Assembly (NCBI GenBank): GCA_024734495.1
Contig: JALMQS010000136.1
Location: 4,373,185 to 4,437,184 of the forward strand
From: Forficula auricularia
Lineage: Eukaryota > Arthropoda > Insecta > Dermaptera > Forficulidae
Length of the DNA stretch: 64,000 bases
Reading direction: 5' to 3'
The notes under the pieces were generated by a model. The model was not told the origin of the DNA and did no database searches. It worked only from the letters and a program-made list of their open reading frames with translations. This document shows, one piece after another, positions 33,483 through 45,344 of the stretch; position 1 is the first letter of the stretch; the number at the start of each line of letters is the position of its first letter. Made by a program: the position numbers and the translations under genes.

Positions 33483-34462
33483 GAATTAAAAGTTAAATGT
33501 TGTAATTTAATATTAAAAGATTCTGTTTAGCAGCTCAATGTTGAACAGTTTAGAAAATTTTAAATATTTAATACACAAATAAGAATTTGGTTTTAAAGCT
33601 AGATGGGACATTAGTACCTAGTTGTATTTAAAAAATGGTATCAATAATATCCTGAGAATTTACTAAAAATGTCATATTATTTTATTATGTGGAAAAAACT
33701 TCTACCTATAGTCCGTAGGGTCCAGTATGGTGAATTCCATTTGTCATTTCAAATGTTAATTTTTGGGGATAATTTATTACTGTTAGTGTTTTAAACCATT
33801 AGGGGCGTAGGAGGTCTTAAGTTCAAACAATTTTTAACTAATCACAAATCTCCCCCGCGTGGGAGCATAGCTAGTCTAAACATTAACCGAATTCTTTGTA
33901 GAAACATCAAAAGGATCAGATCTAAAAATAGGGAGATGAAAAAAAAGTCACAGTGTAACTGGTTTGTGAATTTCTTAGAGGAATGCAAAAAGAAGGATTT
34001 AGAATAGTTTAATTTAAAAATTAGAAAAAGAAATTAAGATTGTGTCTTCTACCGAGGTTCTATTCTCAATAAATTTGTGGATATTTGTTGTAGTTTTACA
34101 ATGAAAAGTGAAAATTTTGAAAGGTAATAAAATACTTTTAGATTTTTATTGATTTCTAATTGATATTTCAATTAAATATTTTATAAAAGGATGCAAAAGT
34201 AAATTGTCATACAATGGAAAAATAAAGAAAAAATAAAATTTTTTTAAATGTGATGAAAAGTATAATAGAAATTTCCAAAAACTATAAAAATTTGGATTTT
34301 AATTGATTTCAACTAAACAAAAAAAAAATGATTTTTTTTTAGATATTTTGATTAAGTCTTTTAAAAAATATTGAAATAAATAATTTTATAATATATGTGA
34401 ACAAGTTTTTATAATAATATATATTTTCTTAAGTATAATTAATATTTTTTTTAGAGATAATA
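33483..34462. other. No gene seen
   Basis: AT-rich, no recognised unit. Confidence 0.55.
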
Positions 34463-34464
34463 TG

Positions 34465-34535
34465 AATATGTTGGCAGGCAAAATGGGTTTTTACCCGATG
34501 CCAATAAATAAATAAATTAATTAATTAATTAATAT
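34465..34535 (+). mobile_element. LINE 3' tail
   Basis: A hairpin TTGGCAGGCAAAATGGG..ACCCGATGCCAA is followed by (AATA)n/(AATT)n. This is the usual look of a non-LTR retrotransposon 3' end. Family unknown. Confidence 0.45.
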
Positions 34536-34821
34536 GCATGTTGCCCTGGGGGCACTCATTTTTTTTACCAAATATTTAGATAATTTTTTAAAATAATTAA
34601 TTTAAAAAAAAGCAATGAAATAAAGTACTTAGTCTACAAATTTAATTTATCGTGACGTCACTTTTCTACTTTTTAGTCAATACCACAAATTCGAGATTTC
34701 AAAATTATTGGCTAAAGAGTCGAGCCACAAAATTATAAGATAGGTGTAAGCTAACATTTTCTAAATACTATTTTTTGAGTTAGGGATGTACGAAAGTTCT
34801 GTAAACAAAATTTGTCTATTG

Positions 34822-35567
34822 CAGAGGTGGCCACAACGTGGCTCGCGAGCCGCATGCGGCTCTTCCGTCAATATCGTGCGGCTCTTGAACCTCTCGAATA
34901 ATACTGATCTTAAAAAAGTACAGGGTGTGGCATAAAGATCTACCACATTTTGAAGAGGTATGAAAAAATGTAAAAATTTAACTAGAAAAAAACTGAATAT
35001 ATTTTTGAAAAGAATACAAAATAATTTTTTTTTTAAAGGTAAAAAGGGGGGGGGCACAAATGAAAATTCTAGCCCTTTCAACCAAACTATGATACAAAAT
35101 TTGGTTAGTTTTTTCATTTCTAACCATCTGGGGATTCACATTCACAAATTTGGTTGAGTTTGGTCAAAAATGCTAGAATTTTTTTGACCCCCCCCCCCCC
35201 CCTTTTGTTTGATAATGTTTAAAATAGGTTTTAAAAAAAATATTTTCTTTTATTTTCAAAAATATATTCAGTTTTTTTCTAGTTAAATTTTTTCATTTTT
35301 TATACTTCTACAAAATGTGGTAGATTTTTATGCCCCACCCTGTATAATAATTAAATTAAAAAAATAATAATACAAAAATTAAATTGTAATTTGTAATGTT
35401 ATAAGTAAGTAGAGAAAAAGTATATGTTACTTCATTTTATATTTTATAAAATAAAAAATGTGTCTTTTTTTTAATAAAACATTAATTAATCTCCAAACAA
35501 TGTGGCTCGCTTTAAAACAGTTTTATAAATTTGCGGCTCCCAAAGTTAAGGTTAGTGGCCACCCCTG
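34822..35567. mobile_element. hAT element, 746 bp, non-autonomous
   Basis: Ends CAGAGGTGGCCACAACGTGG and, reversed, CAGGGGTGGCCACTAAC. Perfect 8-bp duplication GTCTATTG at 34814-34821 and 35568-35575. No transposase coding; the 118-codon minus frame at 34761-35117 crosses the boundary and is spurious. Most of the interior is a second element. Confidence 0.9.
34919..35345. mobile_element. TA-flanked inverted-repeat element nested in hAT
   Basis: Ends ACAGGGTGTGGCATAAAGAT and, reversed, ACAGGGTGGGGCATAAAAAT, flanked by T/A. Terminal arms extend through CTACCACATTTTG and AAATGTAAAAATTTAACTAG. The centre has G7-9 and C15 runs and a degenerate version of the minisatellite found in Rep1 and the Helitron. 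Tc1/mariner-like. Confidence 0.7.
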
Positions 35568-35654
35568 GTCTATTGTAAAGATTACGCTAAGTTTATTAGG
35601 AAAATAGATTTCGTAAATTTAATGGAAGAATATAATTATCGAGGGTACAGATAT

Positions 35655-35710
35655 TGCAGATTTGATGTTTTGGTATTTGAGTTGTTTATCATATAAGAAG
35701 TTTCGGTTGG
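35655..35710. repeat. PLE-D end fragment
   Basis: GATTTGATGTTTTGGTATTT then GAGTTGTTTATC and AAGTTTCGG, as at 11.56 and 16.5 kb. Confidence 0.45.
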
Positions 35711-36086
35711 ATTCGAAAATAACTTTGAATGTAAGTGTTGTCACGTAATTTCGTCAATTGTTTGTTTGTTAATAATTGATCAGGGTGTTTTACTAATTTA
35801 TCTTTATTTATAAAATGAAAACTCATCTTCAAGGTTAATTAAGTGACGATTTGTGTACAGTTTATATAGAAATAAAACATCATTTGTTTATATACTCGTA
35901 GATCAAACCATGTGGAATATTCGATTGTTTTTAGAAAATTTGTTTACCCTTTACTCTTTCAATTGAATTGACGTTCTATACAAAAACCGATTAAATATTA
36001 AAAGTTGACATTCAATTAGCTAGTACCTTTTTGAATATAGGTAATTATATTCCGATGTCTATGTTGCCCACGGAAACAAAATAGAA
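35711..36086. other. No gene seen
   Basis: AT-rich, nothing recognised. Confidence 0.5.
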
Positions 36087-36094
36087 AAATATAG

Positions 36095-36555
36095 GGGCAA
36101 CTCCAGTCTGGTGGATAATATTGATGAGCGATTGGGCGTCGGGGCGGGCTCGGTCAGGGTCGAGGCCATCACACTCTCGTGGAAGGCAGTGTGGTGGCAT
36201 AAAGCGGTGGAGTCCCTCATCGCCCTGGGTATATCCCAAAAACAATAAACGATTTGACATATAGGGCGATGAGGGGATCTCTCCTTAATTTTTACACTTT
36301 CAGCAGAAGAACATATAGATAGAGCCTATGATTATTTTTTGTAAATACAAATAAAAAAAAAAAGAAATGTGAAATGTGAGTCAGGATTAATCCTGGCTCT
36401 CTCAGCCACCCGCTCTGAATCTGAATTAATTTATTCTGAAGCTGAAAAGTTTGTAAATAAATTTATATAATGGTCTTTTATCTTTGTAAGAGGCGGCCCG
36501 CTCCTCGGAGGCCCAATAAACAAAATACAACTAATAAAAATAAAAATAAATAAAT
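36095..36555 (+). mobile_element. Probable LINE 3' end
   Basis: A GC-rich open stretch (36100-36248, stop at 36246-36248) reads SLVDNIDERLGVGAGSV then LSWKAVWWHKAVESLIALG. I do not recognise it as a named domain. It is followed by a UTR-like region with CTGGCTCTCTCAGCCACCCG, GGCGGCCCGCTCCTCGGAGG and an (AATA)n tail at 36520-36555. The context fits the C terminus and 3' UTR of a non-LTR element, but the coding call is tentative. A minus-strand frame at 36045-36260 is the antisense. Confidence 0.4.
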
Positions 36556-36855
36556 AAATCTTACATTTTGATACAATTTACCATGTTATATGTTTCTTAC
36601 TTTCCTATCAAACTTTATCTATCCTTCCTAACCATTCGCTCTTGATTTTCAGTCCCAATATTTTCAAATTTGTAAAAATCGTCATGAAAATATGTAATAA
36701 AAAAATAAAATAACAATTTTGTATTTATTCAAACAAAAAGATCTCTCTAGTTGTGAACCCGGGTTAATGTTCGAATTTTTGCATTGACCCCTAAAGCGTT
36801 TGAGTGGAACCCTAAGAATCCGCGGAACACAGGTTGAAGAACTCTGATTTAGAGC

Positions 36856-37460
36856 ATAGACGAGGTTTTTAAATTTATATTTATTATTATTATTATTATT
36901 TTTTTTTTTTGTGAAAATAAAAATGATTTTTCAAATATATTTTCGGTTTTGGGTAAAGGGTTGTTGTTTTCTTTAATACTCCAAAGATTTTTAGCGAAAT
37001 ACGTAACACTTTTTATTGGGCTTGAATTTTCAGACTAAATTTTATCAACTGCAATAACTTTTTAATTATTCATCGTAGAGCTTTGACTTTTATAGACATT
37101 TTTATTTATAATTGAATTTACTTTAACAAAGATCATTATACAAAGATGTGTATTTCAAAGGGTTCGGTAAAAATGGTGAAATATATGTTTTATTTCAAAC
37201 TTGATCTCTTATACAAGCAAAAGTACGTCACCTAAAAAAAGTTACATGAAACAATTTTTAGAGATTTAAATGTACTACAAAAAATCATATAAGTAATTTG
37301 TCTACGACGAATAATTTAGAAAATAGACGAAGATTTTAAGTTTATATTCACAATTTTTTTTGGTGAAAATAAAAATAATTTTTCAAAAATATTCACTTTT
37401 TCTGGTAAAGGGTTGTTTTTTTTAATATCCTAAAGAATTTTAGCGAAATCCGTGACATCA
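36856..37460. repeat. Spaced direct duplication
   Basis: 36856-37006 and 37323-37460 are direct copies (ATAGACGAGGTTTTTAAATT versus ATAGACGAAGATTTTAAGTT; then GTAAAGGGTTGTT and TTTTAGCGAAAT). An (ATT)n run lies at 36878-36901. Function unknown. Confidence 0.65.
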
Positions 37461-37524
37461 ACCGAATTCCACTTTTATTCCCTCATGGCGAGAGGCCTGC
37501 TTTGGAGAGCCTCTCGATAAAACA

Positions 37525-38600
37525 GAATTATAAATGAGAAAGAAAGCGATCTTATTTTATCATTTTAATCTATCTTAAGGTCCAAAGTATCATTTTAATA
37601 AAAGAAAATAGCATATTAATTAAGAATTTTGTATTTAAAATGAAATTTTATGAAGAGATTCGGTTTCTCATCTCAGCCAGCAAGTCGTCTAGAAATGTAC
37701 AAAAGTTTTATTTTTATTATTCTCATTAGATATTTAATCAAATCTATTGAAATTTCATATACTGTGTGTTATTTTCATTTTTCTTTTATACCAAATAACT
37801 ATTATTAAGAAATTTGCATTTTAAAGGGTAGTTTATTTGAAGTCCAATTTGAAAAAACGCTAATAACTCCGTTGAACATTTTTTTTAAAAATATGAAATT
37901 AACATATATTATTAAACAATTAATTATTAATAATTTAATTCAATTTCGAACAAAATCGATTCAGTACTTTTTGAGAAAATTGTCAAAAACCCTGAAAACA
38001 GTGTATGAAAGGCCGTTTTAGAAACATTTTAAAATTCACCTCCATGTCACAAGTCAATGTTTCGTTTCATTTAACTTTTTCGACTTTTTTTTCAAAAGGC
38101 ATCTCGTGCTTTCAAAAAACATCATTTTTTGACGGTTCAGATGGTTTTTGACCATTTTCTCAAAAAAGTACTAAATCAATTTCGTTCAAAATTGAAGTAT
38201 ATTATTAATAATTAATTGTTTTATAATATTTATTAATTTCATATTTTTAAAAAAATTTTAACGGAGTTATTAGCATTATTTTTAAATTGGACTTCAAATA
38301 AATTACCCTTTAAAAAGAAAATTTCAATAATACTTATTTGCTATAAAAGAAAAATGAAATTAACATACTGATATGAAATTTTAATAGATTTGAATAAATA
38401 TTTAAAGAGAAAAAAAATAAAACTTTTGGCCATTTCTAGTTAATTCGCTCCGGGGAGAAGATATTAAATCTTTTCATACAATTTCTTTTAAACTACAAAA
38501 TTCTTAATCAAAATTATATTTTCTTATATAATAGACATACTGTGGACCTTCAGATAGATGAAATCGATAAAATAAGATTGTTTTCTTTCTCATTTATATT
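37525..38600. repeat. Large palindrome, ~1.07 kb
   Basis: Arms about 37525-38010 and 38135-38600. Paired blocks include GGACTTCAAATAAATTACCC (complement near 37832), AACGGAGTTATTAGC (complement near 37862), AATTTCGTTCAAAATTGAA and AATAAGATTGTTTTCTTTCTC. No coding. A transposon of unknown class or a foldback duplication. Confidence 0.75.
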
Positions 38601-38664
38601 TTAGTCTATTTTATGTAGAGGCTGGGTCGCAAGTCCCCCGGCATCAGCGAGTCGTCATTTGGTA

Positions 38665-38765
38665 GGGTTTTCTAGATTTTTACCATTTTCTTAAAAACTG
38701 ATCAATCAATTTCGTTCAAAATTGAATATAATTATTAATAATCGATTGTTTTATAATAATAAAAA
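38665..38765. repeat. Third partial copy of the palindrome interior
   Basis: ATTTTTACCATTTTCTTAAA..CAATTTCGTTCAAAATTGAA matches 38140-38235 in direct orientation, beyond the right arm. Confidence 0.65.
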
Positions 38766-38769
38766 GTTA

Positions 38770-39570
38770 CCCCGTTTTACGGCACTTATATAAAGATAAA
38801 TAAAAAAAATGTAAATTTATCTCTTAAGTAGGTACTCTTTTAAAGGTACTAATATTTATAAGAGATAATTAAACACCATGTCCTCCTGAATGTTCTAAGA
38901 TCTTAATTAATAAGTTTGCTTACATGATTCTTACATGTCAGAAGGCGAACCATTTTTCAGGAATTGAATTCAAGTGCCATAAATTTTATCCGGACAGTGG
39001 CAGTAAATTCTATAATTTCTTATATTTAGAACTTCTATTTTCAATTTAGGGGTGTATTTTATCATCCGTCAATATCTTGAATACGACTAGCACATGACGA
39101 GAGCACATTTAAAGATTATTCTTCTTCCTCGAGCCAGTAAAGAAATGTGTGAGAAATTGGTGAGGTTTCTATGCTTAATAAATATTAGAAATTTCGTCTT
39201 GATTTTTAAAATCCCAATAAAATTCTACTTTTTATATACATATCTCGTAGAAATAAATCTAAGGTTGAGAAGGGTGATCTACACTTATAAACATGCGTTT
39301 ATTTAATATATTGATATAATATTTACATTCTCGTACTAGGCGTCGAAATTTATTAGGTGCGTCAAAGGAGGCCGCTATATTAGTCAGAAATAATGACGAT
39401 CTTGTGATTTTTTTATGTAAATTTTTTACTAGGCCCAAATAAATATATATAATACAATAGTTTACGGTTATATAACAATTGTGGAAATATATAAAAATAA
39501 CAATTAAATTAAAAATTAAAAAAAAACTTTCGAAAATGATGTTACTATCTTTATCCCATAACGAATTTCT
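38770..39570. other. No gene seen
   Basis: AT-rich. The open frames at 39094-39306 (+) and 39259-39618 (-) show no domain; the latter runs into R3. Confidence 0.5.
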
Positions 39571-39574
39571 CATC

Positions 39575-39925
39575 GTTTTAAATAAGCCGGCCAAGTGCGA
39601 GCTGGACAGACATACCAACCGTTCTGTACTTTCTCATCTTTTAAAATACTTGTAATATCAAATTCGTTCTTTATTTGTAGTTGATAACGATAAAATGAGA
39701 AAATTCGATGAATTTTAAAATAATTTTAAGTTGAGCCACTTCAAAAGGCCAACAGTTAGAAAAATTACCTAAAAATGGCCACTTTTACATTAGTCATTTT
39801 ACATGGTCATTTAAAGTGAATTAAATTTTTAAAAAATTAGGCTATTTCTACTTAAGGACTTAACAAGAATACCTCAAACATTATGAAAATAAACATTTTT
39901 TATTTTTGACCCCACTACTTTTGAA
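39575..39925 (+). repeat. Dispersed repeat R3, copy 2
   Basis: Head AAATAAGCCGGCCAAGTGCG, then AAATTACCTAAAAATGGCCA and TTTTTGACCCC. The GCCGGCCAAGTGCGAG head is widespread in insect genomes. Shared with 47076-47425 and partly 17740-18065. Confidence 0.6.
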
Positions 39926-40167
39926 CTGAGCCTAAAAATACAATTTGTAATTGAGACAATTGGAATGTAAAATCGATATCGTACATAGGTATTTTATTAC
40001 CCTTATTACGAAATAAATTTAAATCTAGCGGATCTTTAATTCGTTTTTTCCTTTTAGGATTCCATACAACAACCCCTACAGGATTCTTTATTGCCCCCAC
40101 AATATCTGTCCGTAAGCCACATCGTAGCTATTAAAGTAAATAGGTTAAAAATTTGAAATCGTTACGT

Positions 40168-40740
40168 CAGGGGTTCTCAAACTTTTTCGAGGCGCGACGC
40201 CTTTTTCAATTAAAATTTTTCCATAAACTGAATAAAAGGACAAATATCAAAACAAATAGCGTTTTTGGTGTCTCTAAATACTCTTATATTAGAATCAATA
40301 AAAATATCATATGAATTGATACTTAATTTTTCTATAAAAATCTCCAATTGATAGCACACTCTTATTCATTCCAGATTTTTCGAGGATGTCAAAGTAATTT
40401 TTTCTCGCTTTATATCAAAACAAATATCGTATTTGGTGTCTCTCGATAGTCTTGTTTTAGAATCGATTGCGAGGACGCGATGCTTAATTTGTCTATAAAA
40501 ATCTCCAATTGATAGCACAGGCTATTGTAACGTCCATTTCAGATTTTTTCGCTTTATATCAAAACAAATACCGTATTTTGTCTCTCTAAATAGTCTTCTA
40601 TTAGAATCAATAAAAATATATTGGGATTTGATCATTTATTTTTCTGTGAAAATCAAAGATTGAGACCTCAGGTATGACCTCAGACCTTTGTATCCATTTC
40701 ACATTTTTTCGAGAGTGTCAAAGTTAAATTTTTCGCTTTA
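40168..40740 (+). mobile_element. hAT 5' end with internal tandem repeat
   Basis: Starts CAGGGGTTCTCAAACTTTTT followed by CGAGGCGCGACGCC, a typical hAT terminus. Inside, ATATCAAAACAAATA recurs at 40247, 40413 and 40556, making three units of about 145-165 bp. No matching right end or duplication was found, so it is truncated. Confidence 0.6.
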
Positions 40741-40744
40741 TGCA

Positions 40745-41620
40745 CGAGTATGTCTAATCGTAAGTAAGAGATGAATAAATAAATAAATTGTATTAATTAT
40801 GAAGCTACAGTGTCTCGACTCCTACTCCAACCAAAACCTGAAATTACGTCTTCTTTTCAGGCCTACTCTAGAATGAATTTTCATCCCTTAATTCCAATAA
40901 TAGAAAAAAATTACAAATAATTCAAATTTATTCGATGTCTTGGTTTCATTTTCTCCAAGAAGTACAACACTTTATTTGAAAAATCTCTGAGAAATTATCG
41001 AAAGAGCGTTTGTAGAGTAAGTACATATATTTTCTGATTGCTTGCTTTATGTGGAATGTGTTTTATAAAATAAAATAAAATATTTATTTAAAAGAAGTGT
41101 ATTCTATTATTTGCAAATTATAAAATTATAATGGTAAGGAATGTGAATGTGTCTATAAATTCAACAAAAATTCCTTTGAATGTTAAGGAATAATCATTAA
41201 AATAGTAAAATGAATTTTTTATTTTTTTGGCTAATAAAAAAGACACAACCCTTTAAAAATAAAAAAATGGAGTTTTTTTTTATGATGGCAGCTGCAATCT
41301 TTAAGAGACTTATATAATATACCTATATAATAATAATGATAAATATTTTTATAAACAGATGGAATACCCAGAAAAGATCAAGGTAGAATTTTTTTAATCT
41401 TTAATCGATGATAGATACTAAGAATGTGAGAAAAAAATTAATTAATATGGAATTTTACTGAGATTTTTAAATATATAGTAATATCTAAAATTCTTCAAGT
41501 TTTTTCACTATTGCTATTTAAATATTAAATTCAAATAAACATTAGGACTTGACATGTTTGAAAATGCCTGATCTAATATAGATGTCGGAATTTAATGATA
41601 CCTCGATGCGCAAGAAAAAT
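40745..41620. other. No gene seen
   Basis: AT-rich. A short (AAAT)n run near 40770. Confidence 0.5.
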
Positions 41621-41622
41621 AT

Positions 41623-41867
41623 TATTATACAATTGGATGTTGATGAAGGCGGTCCAAGGTGGTTGTAAAAAATAAGACTATATCAGTTTTACTATTTTCC
41701 ATTTATTCGACGTTTCGGAGATTTACTCTCTCCTTCTTCAGGGTTAAGAAAAGTCAATGAAAGTATATCAACTCAACGTCGGTTATCGAATAAATGTAAA
41801 ATAGTAAAACTGATATAGTCTTATTTTTTTACAACCACTGGACTGTTCATCAACATCAATTGTATAT
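41623..41867. mobile_element. PLE palindrome with one hammerhead
   Basis: Arms about 41623-41718 and 41770-41867 (ATACAATTGGATGTTGATGA facing its complement; GACTATATCAGTTTTACTAT facing its complement). Only the left arm keeps the ribozyme; the right arm has a deletion after CAACGTCG. Confidence 0.7.
41705..41747 (-). ncRNA. Hammerhead ribozyme
   Basis: Minus strand: CUGAAGA (41735-41741), extra A, perfect stem II GGAGA/UCUCC with loop GAGUAAA, GAAA (41713-41716), stem III ACGU, C at the cleavage position. Stem I is weak. Confidence 0.75.
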
Positions 41868-41942
41868 TTATACCAGTCCGTCTCTTAAAGAAAAACTCTA
41901 TCAAAAATATTATTATTATTATTCTGTTTTTGAGTATTAATA

Positions 41943-42008
41943 TTAGTGATGAGCAAAGCTAGACCAAGACCAAGACTACACGACCAAGATCAATTCTGCT
42001 CATCACTA
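41943..42008. repeat. 66-bp inverted-repeat element
   Basis: TAGTGATGAGCA (41943-41954) faces TGCTCATCACTA (41997-42008) around AGACCAAGACCAAGACTACA. Possibly a tiny hAT-type MITE. Confidence 0.45.
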
Positions 42009-42470
42009 AAACTTATCAAGAAATTAAAGGGTTAACTTAACAACTTGCTGTAAATTTGTTGGTCTTCAAGTCTGTCTATTCTTTTAATTAAGTCCATTTT
42101 TTTCTGGTTTAAGTCCCCATCAAATCTTCTACCAATTCTTCATGTCCTTCCCTATTTTAGTGGTAAAGTATATTCATGTTTCTATGTATCGAGATGTTTC
42201 TGGCATGCCCCGGATTTTTAATTTTTGACCCCTTTTCAAATATTTTTATAAACAGCTGGAATACACGGAAAACTAGATATCTGAGAAGCGAACTGAACAT
42301 AATGTTCAAAGTTTATCATCCCCCCGATTGCAAAATGACTTGATATTTCTTCATAAACTATTGATTAATATGATTGTTGTCCTGAAATTCTAATACTTAT
42401 TAAATTCAGTGTCCCAGTATTACTGTGGTTTTGTCGAATCTTTTTTTCTTCTTATATGTAACAATAATAA
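42009..42470. other. No gene seen
   Basis: AT-rich, nothing recognised. Confidence 0.5.
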
Positions 42471-43120
42471 TACTGCTCGGCAAAAATCAAACAAAAATTT
42501 CTCCCCGTAAACATAACAATGGATTTCAGTAGATTTTTTACGGTGATTATCATGTAATTTCCCGATTTATTTACAACACGTCAGTTTTGAGATATTGTCA
42601 ATCAAAATGACGAAAAAGGCCATTTTGACCTATTTTCAAGTCCCATTAAATATTGAACAGGAATATTTGAAATCAAAATATTTTGTTGACGTAATAGAAA
42701 ACAGTTTCTTCTTTGATTTTCAAATTACCACTTGTTTGTAGCTCAATTAGAATAGAGTTATAACTAAAAAACTAAGACCATTTGTTTTCATCTGTTTTTT
42801 ATCCTTTATAATCACGTAGTTGTAGTTTTTAAGTTATACACTCTAGCTATAATTGAGCGAAAAATAAGTGGTAATTTGAAAATCAAAGAGAAGCTGTTTT
42901 CTTCTACGTCAACAAAATATTTTATTTCAAATTTTGCTGTTTAATATCTAATGGGACTCGAAAATAGGTCAAAATGGCATTTTTAATCAGTTTTAACCGA
43001 TGATATCTCAAAACTCTGACCTGTTGTAAAAAATCGAGAAATAGCTTGATAATCAGCGTATAAAATTTTATTGGAATCCATTGTTAGGTTTAAGGGGGAA
43101 AATTTTTGTTGATCAGTGTA
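42471..43120. mobile_element. Foldback DNA transposon, TA-flanked, 650 bp
   Basis: Ends TACTGCTCGGCAAAAATCAA and, reversed, TACACTGATCAACAAAAATT. The arms extend nearly to the centre (TTTGATTTTCAAATTACCAC facing its complement; AAAATAGGTCAAAATGGC facing its partner). No coding. Tc1/mariner-like by the TA ends. Confidence 0.7.
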
Positions 43121-44995
43121 ATTTGAAAAATACATGTTTGAATACAGTGATGCGTGAGACAATAATAGATCGACAAACTCCTTAAAAATACATTTTTTTT
43201 TTTCAGTAATGCCATTGATATATCAGGGGTACCCTCCCCTTGCTTCATGACTACCACCTTTATTCAGTTAAAGAATTAGAAGAGCTTTATATTACCTTTT
43301 GCTGAAGTGAAGACTTGTCTGCTATTATTTTTAGGGGAAGTTGCCAAAATCTTACCTATCACTAAAATCGTACCACATTCAAATTTCGCTTAGGATCAAT
43401 TGTTCACGGTTACTATCATCAACTTTTACTACCTAATCCATATTTATTTCAAATTATTTTAAAATAGTATAAAAAAGTAAATATAGAAACTCTTCGAGCG
43501 AATTGAAAAAATAGTTAAGTATAAAATTTTGATCATATTGTAGTTGCATTGGCTCTTCTAATAACAGATAAATTTTATTTATTTTTACATTAACATAACC
43601 CTTTTATTTAAATCAAGTCGACAAGTTATATATGATTTTCCTCAATAAAAACAGCACTTATAAAATATAAATACCGACTCTTTCATGGGGATAAAAATCA
43701 GCTTATGGCTCTATCTAATAATAAAATAAAACTCTTTTCTTATTTACATGTAATTATTCTTCAATCACCTTAAAATTCACTTTAAAATTAAATCTAACAA
43801 AATTTCAACGTATTTGCTGAGTAGCCAAAATCGTATTATGGAATAAGTATGTGTTTTTTATGAAGTGGAAAAAAGTTGGTCTCTCTACTCCTTTTTTTTC
43901 TAACATACCCCTTAAAAAAATGTCACACCCAGGTTCGGGATAGGGATCCAGGGGTGCAATTGGCCCTCTCTTGCTGGGGCCATGATTGTCCTCAATGTTA
44001 AATAAAATTAGTTTATTATTTAAGCGTTTCGATTTAGGATACCGGTTGTCAAATTCGTATCTTTGTCTTCCTTTTAAAAAAATGTTTGTAAAATTATAAC
44101 AACTGTTTTCAGACTAAAATAAAAATGTTGTACACAGGTTAATTTAAATGCTATTCTATAGAATTGATAAACTAAATTCTCAGACGGACTTACCAGAACT
44201 TTATATTGTGCATAATTTGTTAAGTGGTATGATTTTGCCAACTTTCCCCTATAAATGGAAAATGAAACAATTTTCACCCCCCCCCCCCAGAAATTTCAAT
44301 AACGCACTCTGCGTTTTATCCCCCTCTGTGTGCAACCCTGAATTTTCTAACTCACACTGTTGTAGATTGAAAAATTTATCACCCTTTTCCTCATTTTTCT
44401 ATTATTAAAAGTTCAACCTAATAATAGAAAAGGTTTCGTATTTGAAGAAAATATTTATTCTGAATATTGGTTGATTAGTTTGAAGATCAATCAATCAATG
44501 ATGTACTTGTCTAATTCATTCATTGAATAGTCTTGATATCTTCTAGATACCACGAAAACTCATCTGATATTAAAAATATTTATGAACTTTGTTATTAATT
44601 TGGACACTTTTTAAATATTTATATGATCATCGGGAGAGATTGAGAATTCATATAAAACAAGTTGCCACTCTCACCTTGAATTCATTTCAAAAAGAGAATT
44701 GTATTTCAATCTAGAGCAGCTATTATTAAAAAAAGTATTTTACATCGATTCAAATGAATGTTAGTCGTTTTATATATTAGATATAGATAAGTAATTAAAT
44801 AAGCAATTCTATAGTCAATATATTTAACAAATTCCGACCGGGACTCAAATTAGGCTGGAATATGCTAAATTCAGTGACCATAAAATATTTATTCGGCTTT
44901 GGCCATCTGTAAAAATTAAATAATTATTGAGCCGGTGATTATAAAAGTGGTCTAAGTCATGTATTTTTGATATTTTTAATGTTTTATAAAATTAC
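43121..44995. other. No gene seen
   Basis: AT-rich. A GC patch at 43925-43990 (GGGATCCAGGGGTGCAATTG) might be a hAT-type end. C10 run at 44279-44288. The open frame at 44148-44408 has no domain. Confidence 0.45.
44027..44052 (-). ncRNA. Possible hammerhead relic, U3-A8 type
   Basis: Minus strand: UUGACAA (44046-44052), weak stem II (GGU/AUC), GAAA (44027-44030), stem III ACGC. Too decayed to be sure. Confidence 0.3.
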
Positions 44996-45013
44996 CAAGA
45001 TTTGAATTCTGTA
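44850..45013 (+). repeat. Dispersed unit R5, copy 1 (left of PLE)
   Basis: AATATGCTAAATTCAGTGAC, TTCGGCTTTGGCCA, TAATTATTGAGCCGGTGATT and AAGTGGTCTAAGTCATGTA all recur reversed at 49210-49410. It continues after the PLE at 45344 (ATTAAGACA). Confidence 0.7.
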
Positions 45014-45330
45014 AATAGAAACAAAGAGTTTGTCCTCTGCTTGATGCAAATAAACATAACACATATACCTATATAAATATATATATGTATAATGTATATA
45101 TATATTATTTATTTGTTTGAGACTATAGTTTCGAAGGCTTGGCCTTCATCATCAGTCTGTTTTAATTATAAATATTATTTTTCATGGGATCAGTATCGCG
45201 TGGATATTGAAATTATTTGCTCTTACTCAGCTGAAAGCCAGCTAGAATTGAATCAAGCAGAGGACAACCTCTTTTTTTCTCTTTATGAATCAACAACTCT
45301 GCTATTCTCGGCAAAATAAAAACTTTTCAA
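45014..45330. mobile_element. PLE hairpin, family C, copy 1
   Basis: Arms TTTGTCCTCTGCTTGATGC and GAATCAAGCAGAGGACAACC; right end CAACTCTGCTATTCTCGGCA. A hammerhead lies in the left half. Perfect 13-bp duplication TTTGAATTCTGTA at 45001-45013 and 45331-45343. The unoccupied site is at 49302-49314. The overlapping open frames at 45.1-45.56 kb are not genes. Confidence 0.85.
45115..45160 (-). ncRNA. Hammerhead ribozyme
   Basis: Minus strand: CUGAUGA (45149-45155), extra U, perfect stem II GAAGG/CCUUC with loop CCAAG, GAAA (45129-45132). Stem III is the 8-nt palindrome ACUAUAGU (45122-45129) and C is at the cleavage position. Stem I has only two clear pairs. Confidence 0.75.
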
Positions 45331-45344
45331 TTTGAATTCTGTAT

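Noticed and set aside
34761..35117. 118-residue minus-strand frame
   Set aside because: It crosses the hAT boundary and the nested element; composition is low-complexity.
39259..39618. 119-residue minus-strand frame
   Set aside because: No domain, overlaps repeat R3, codon use matches the AT-rich background.
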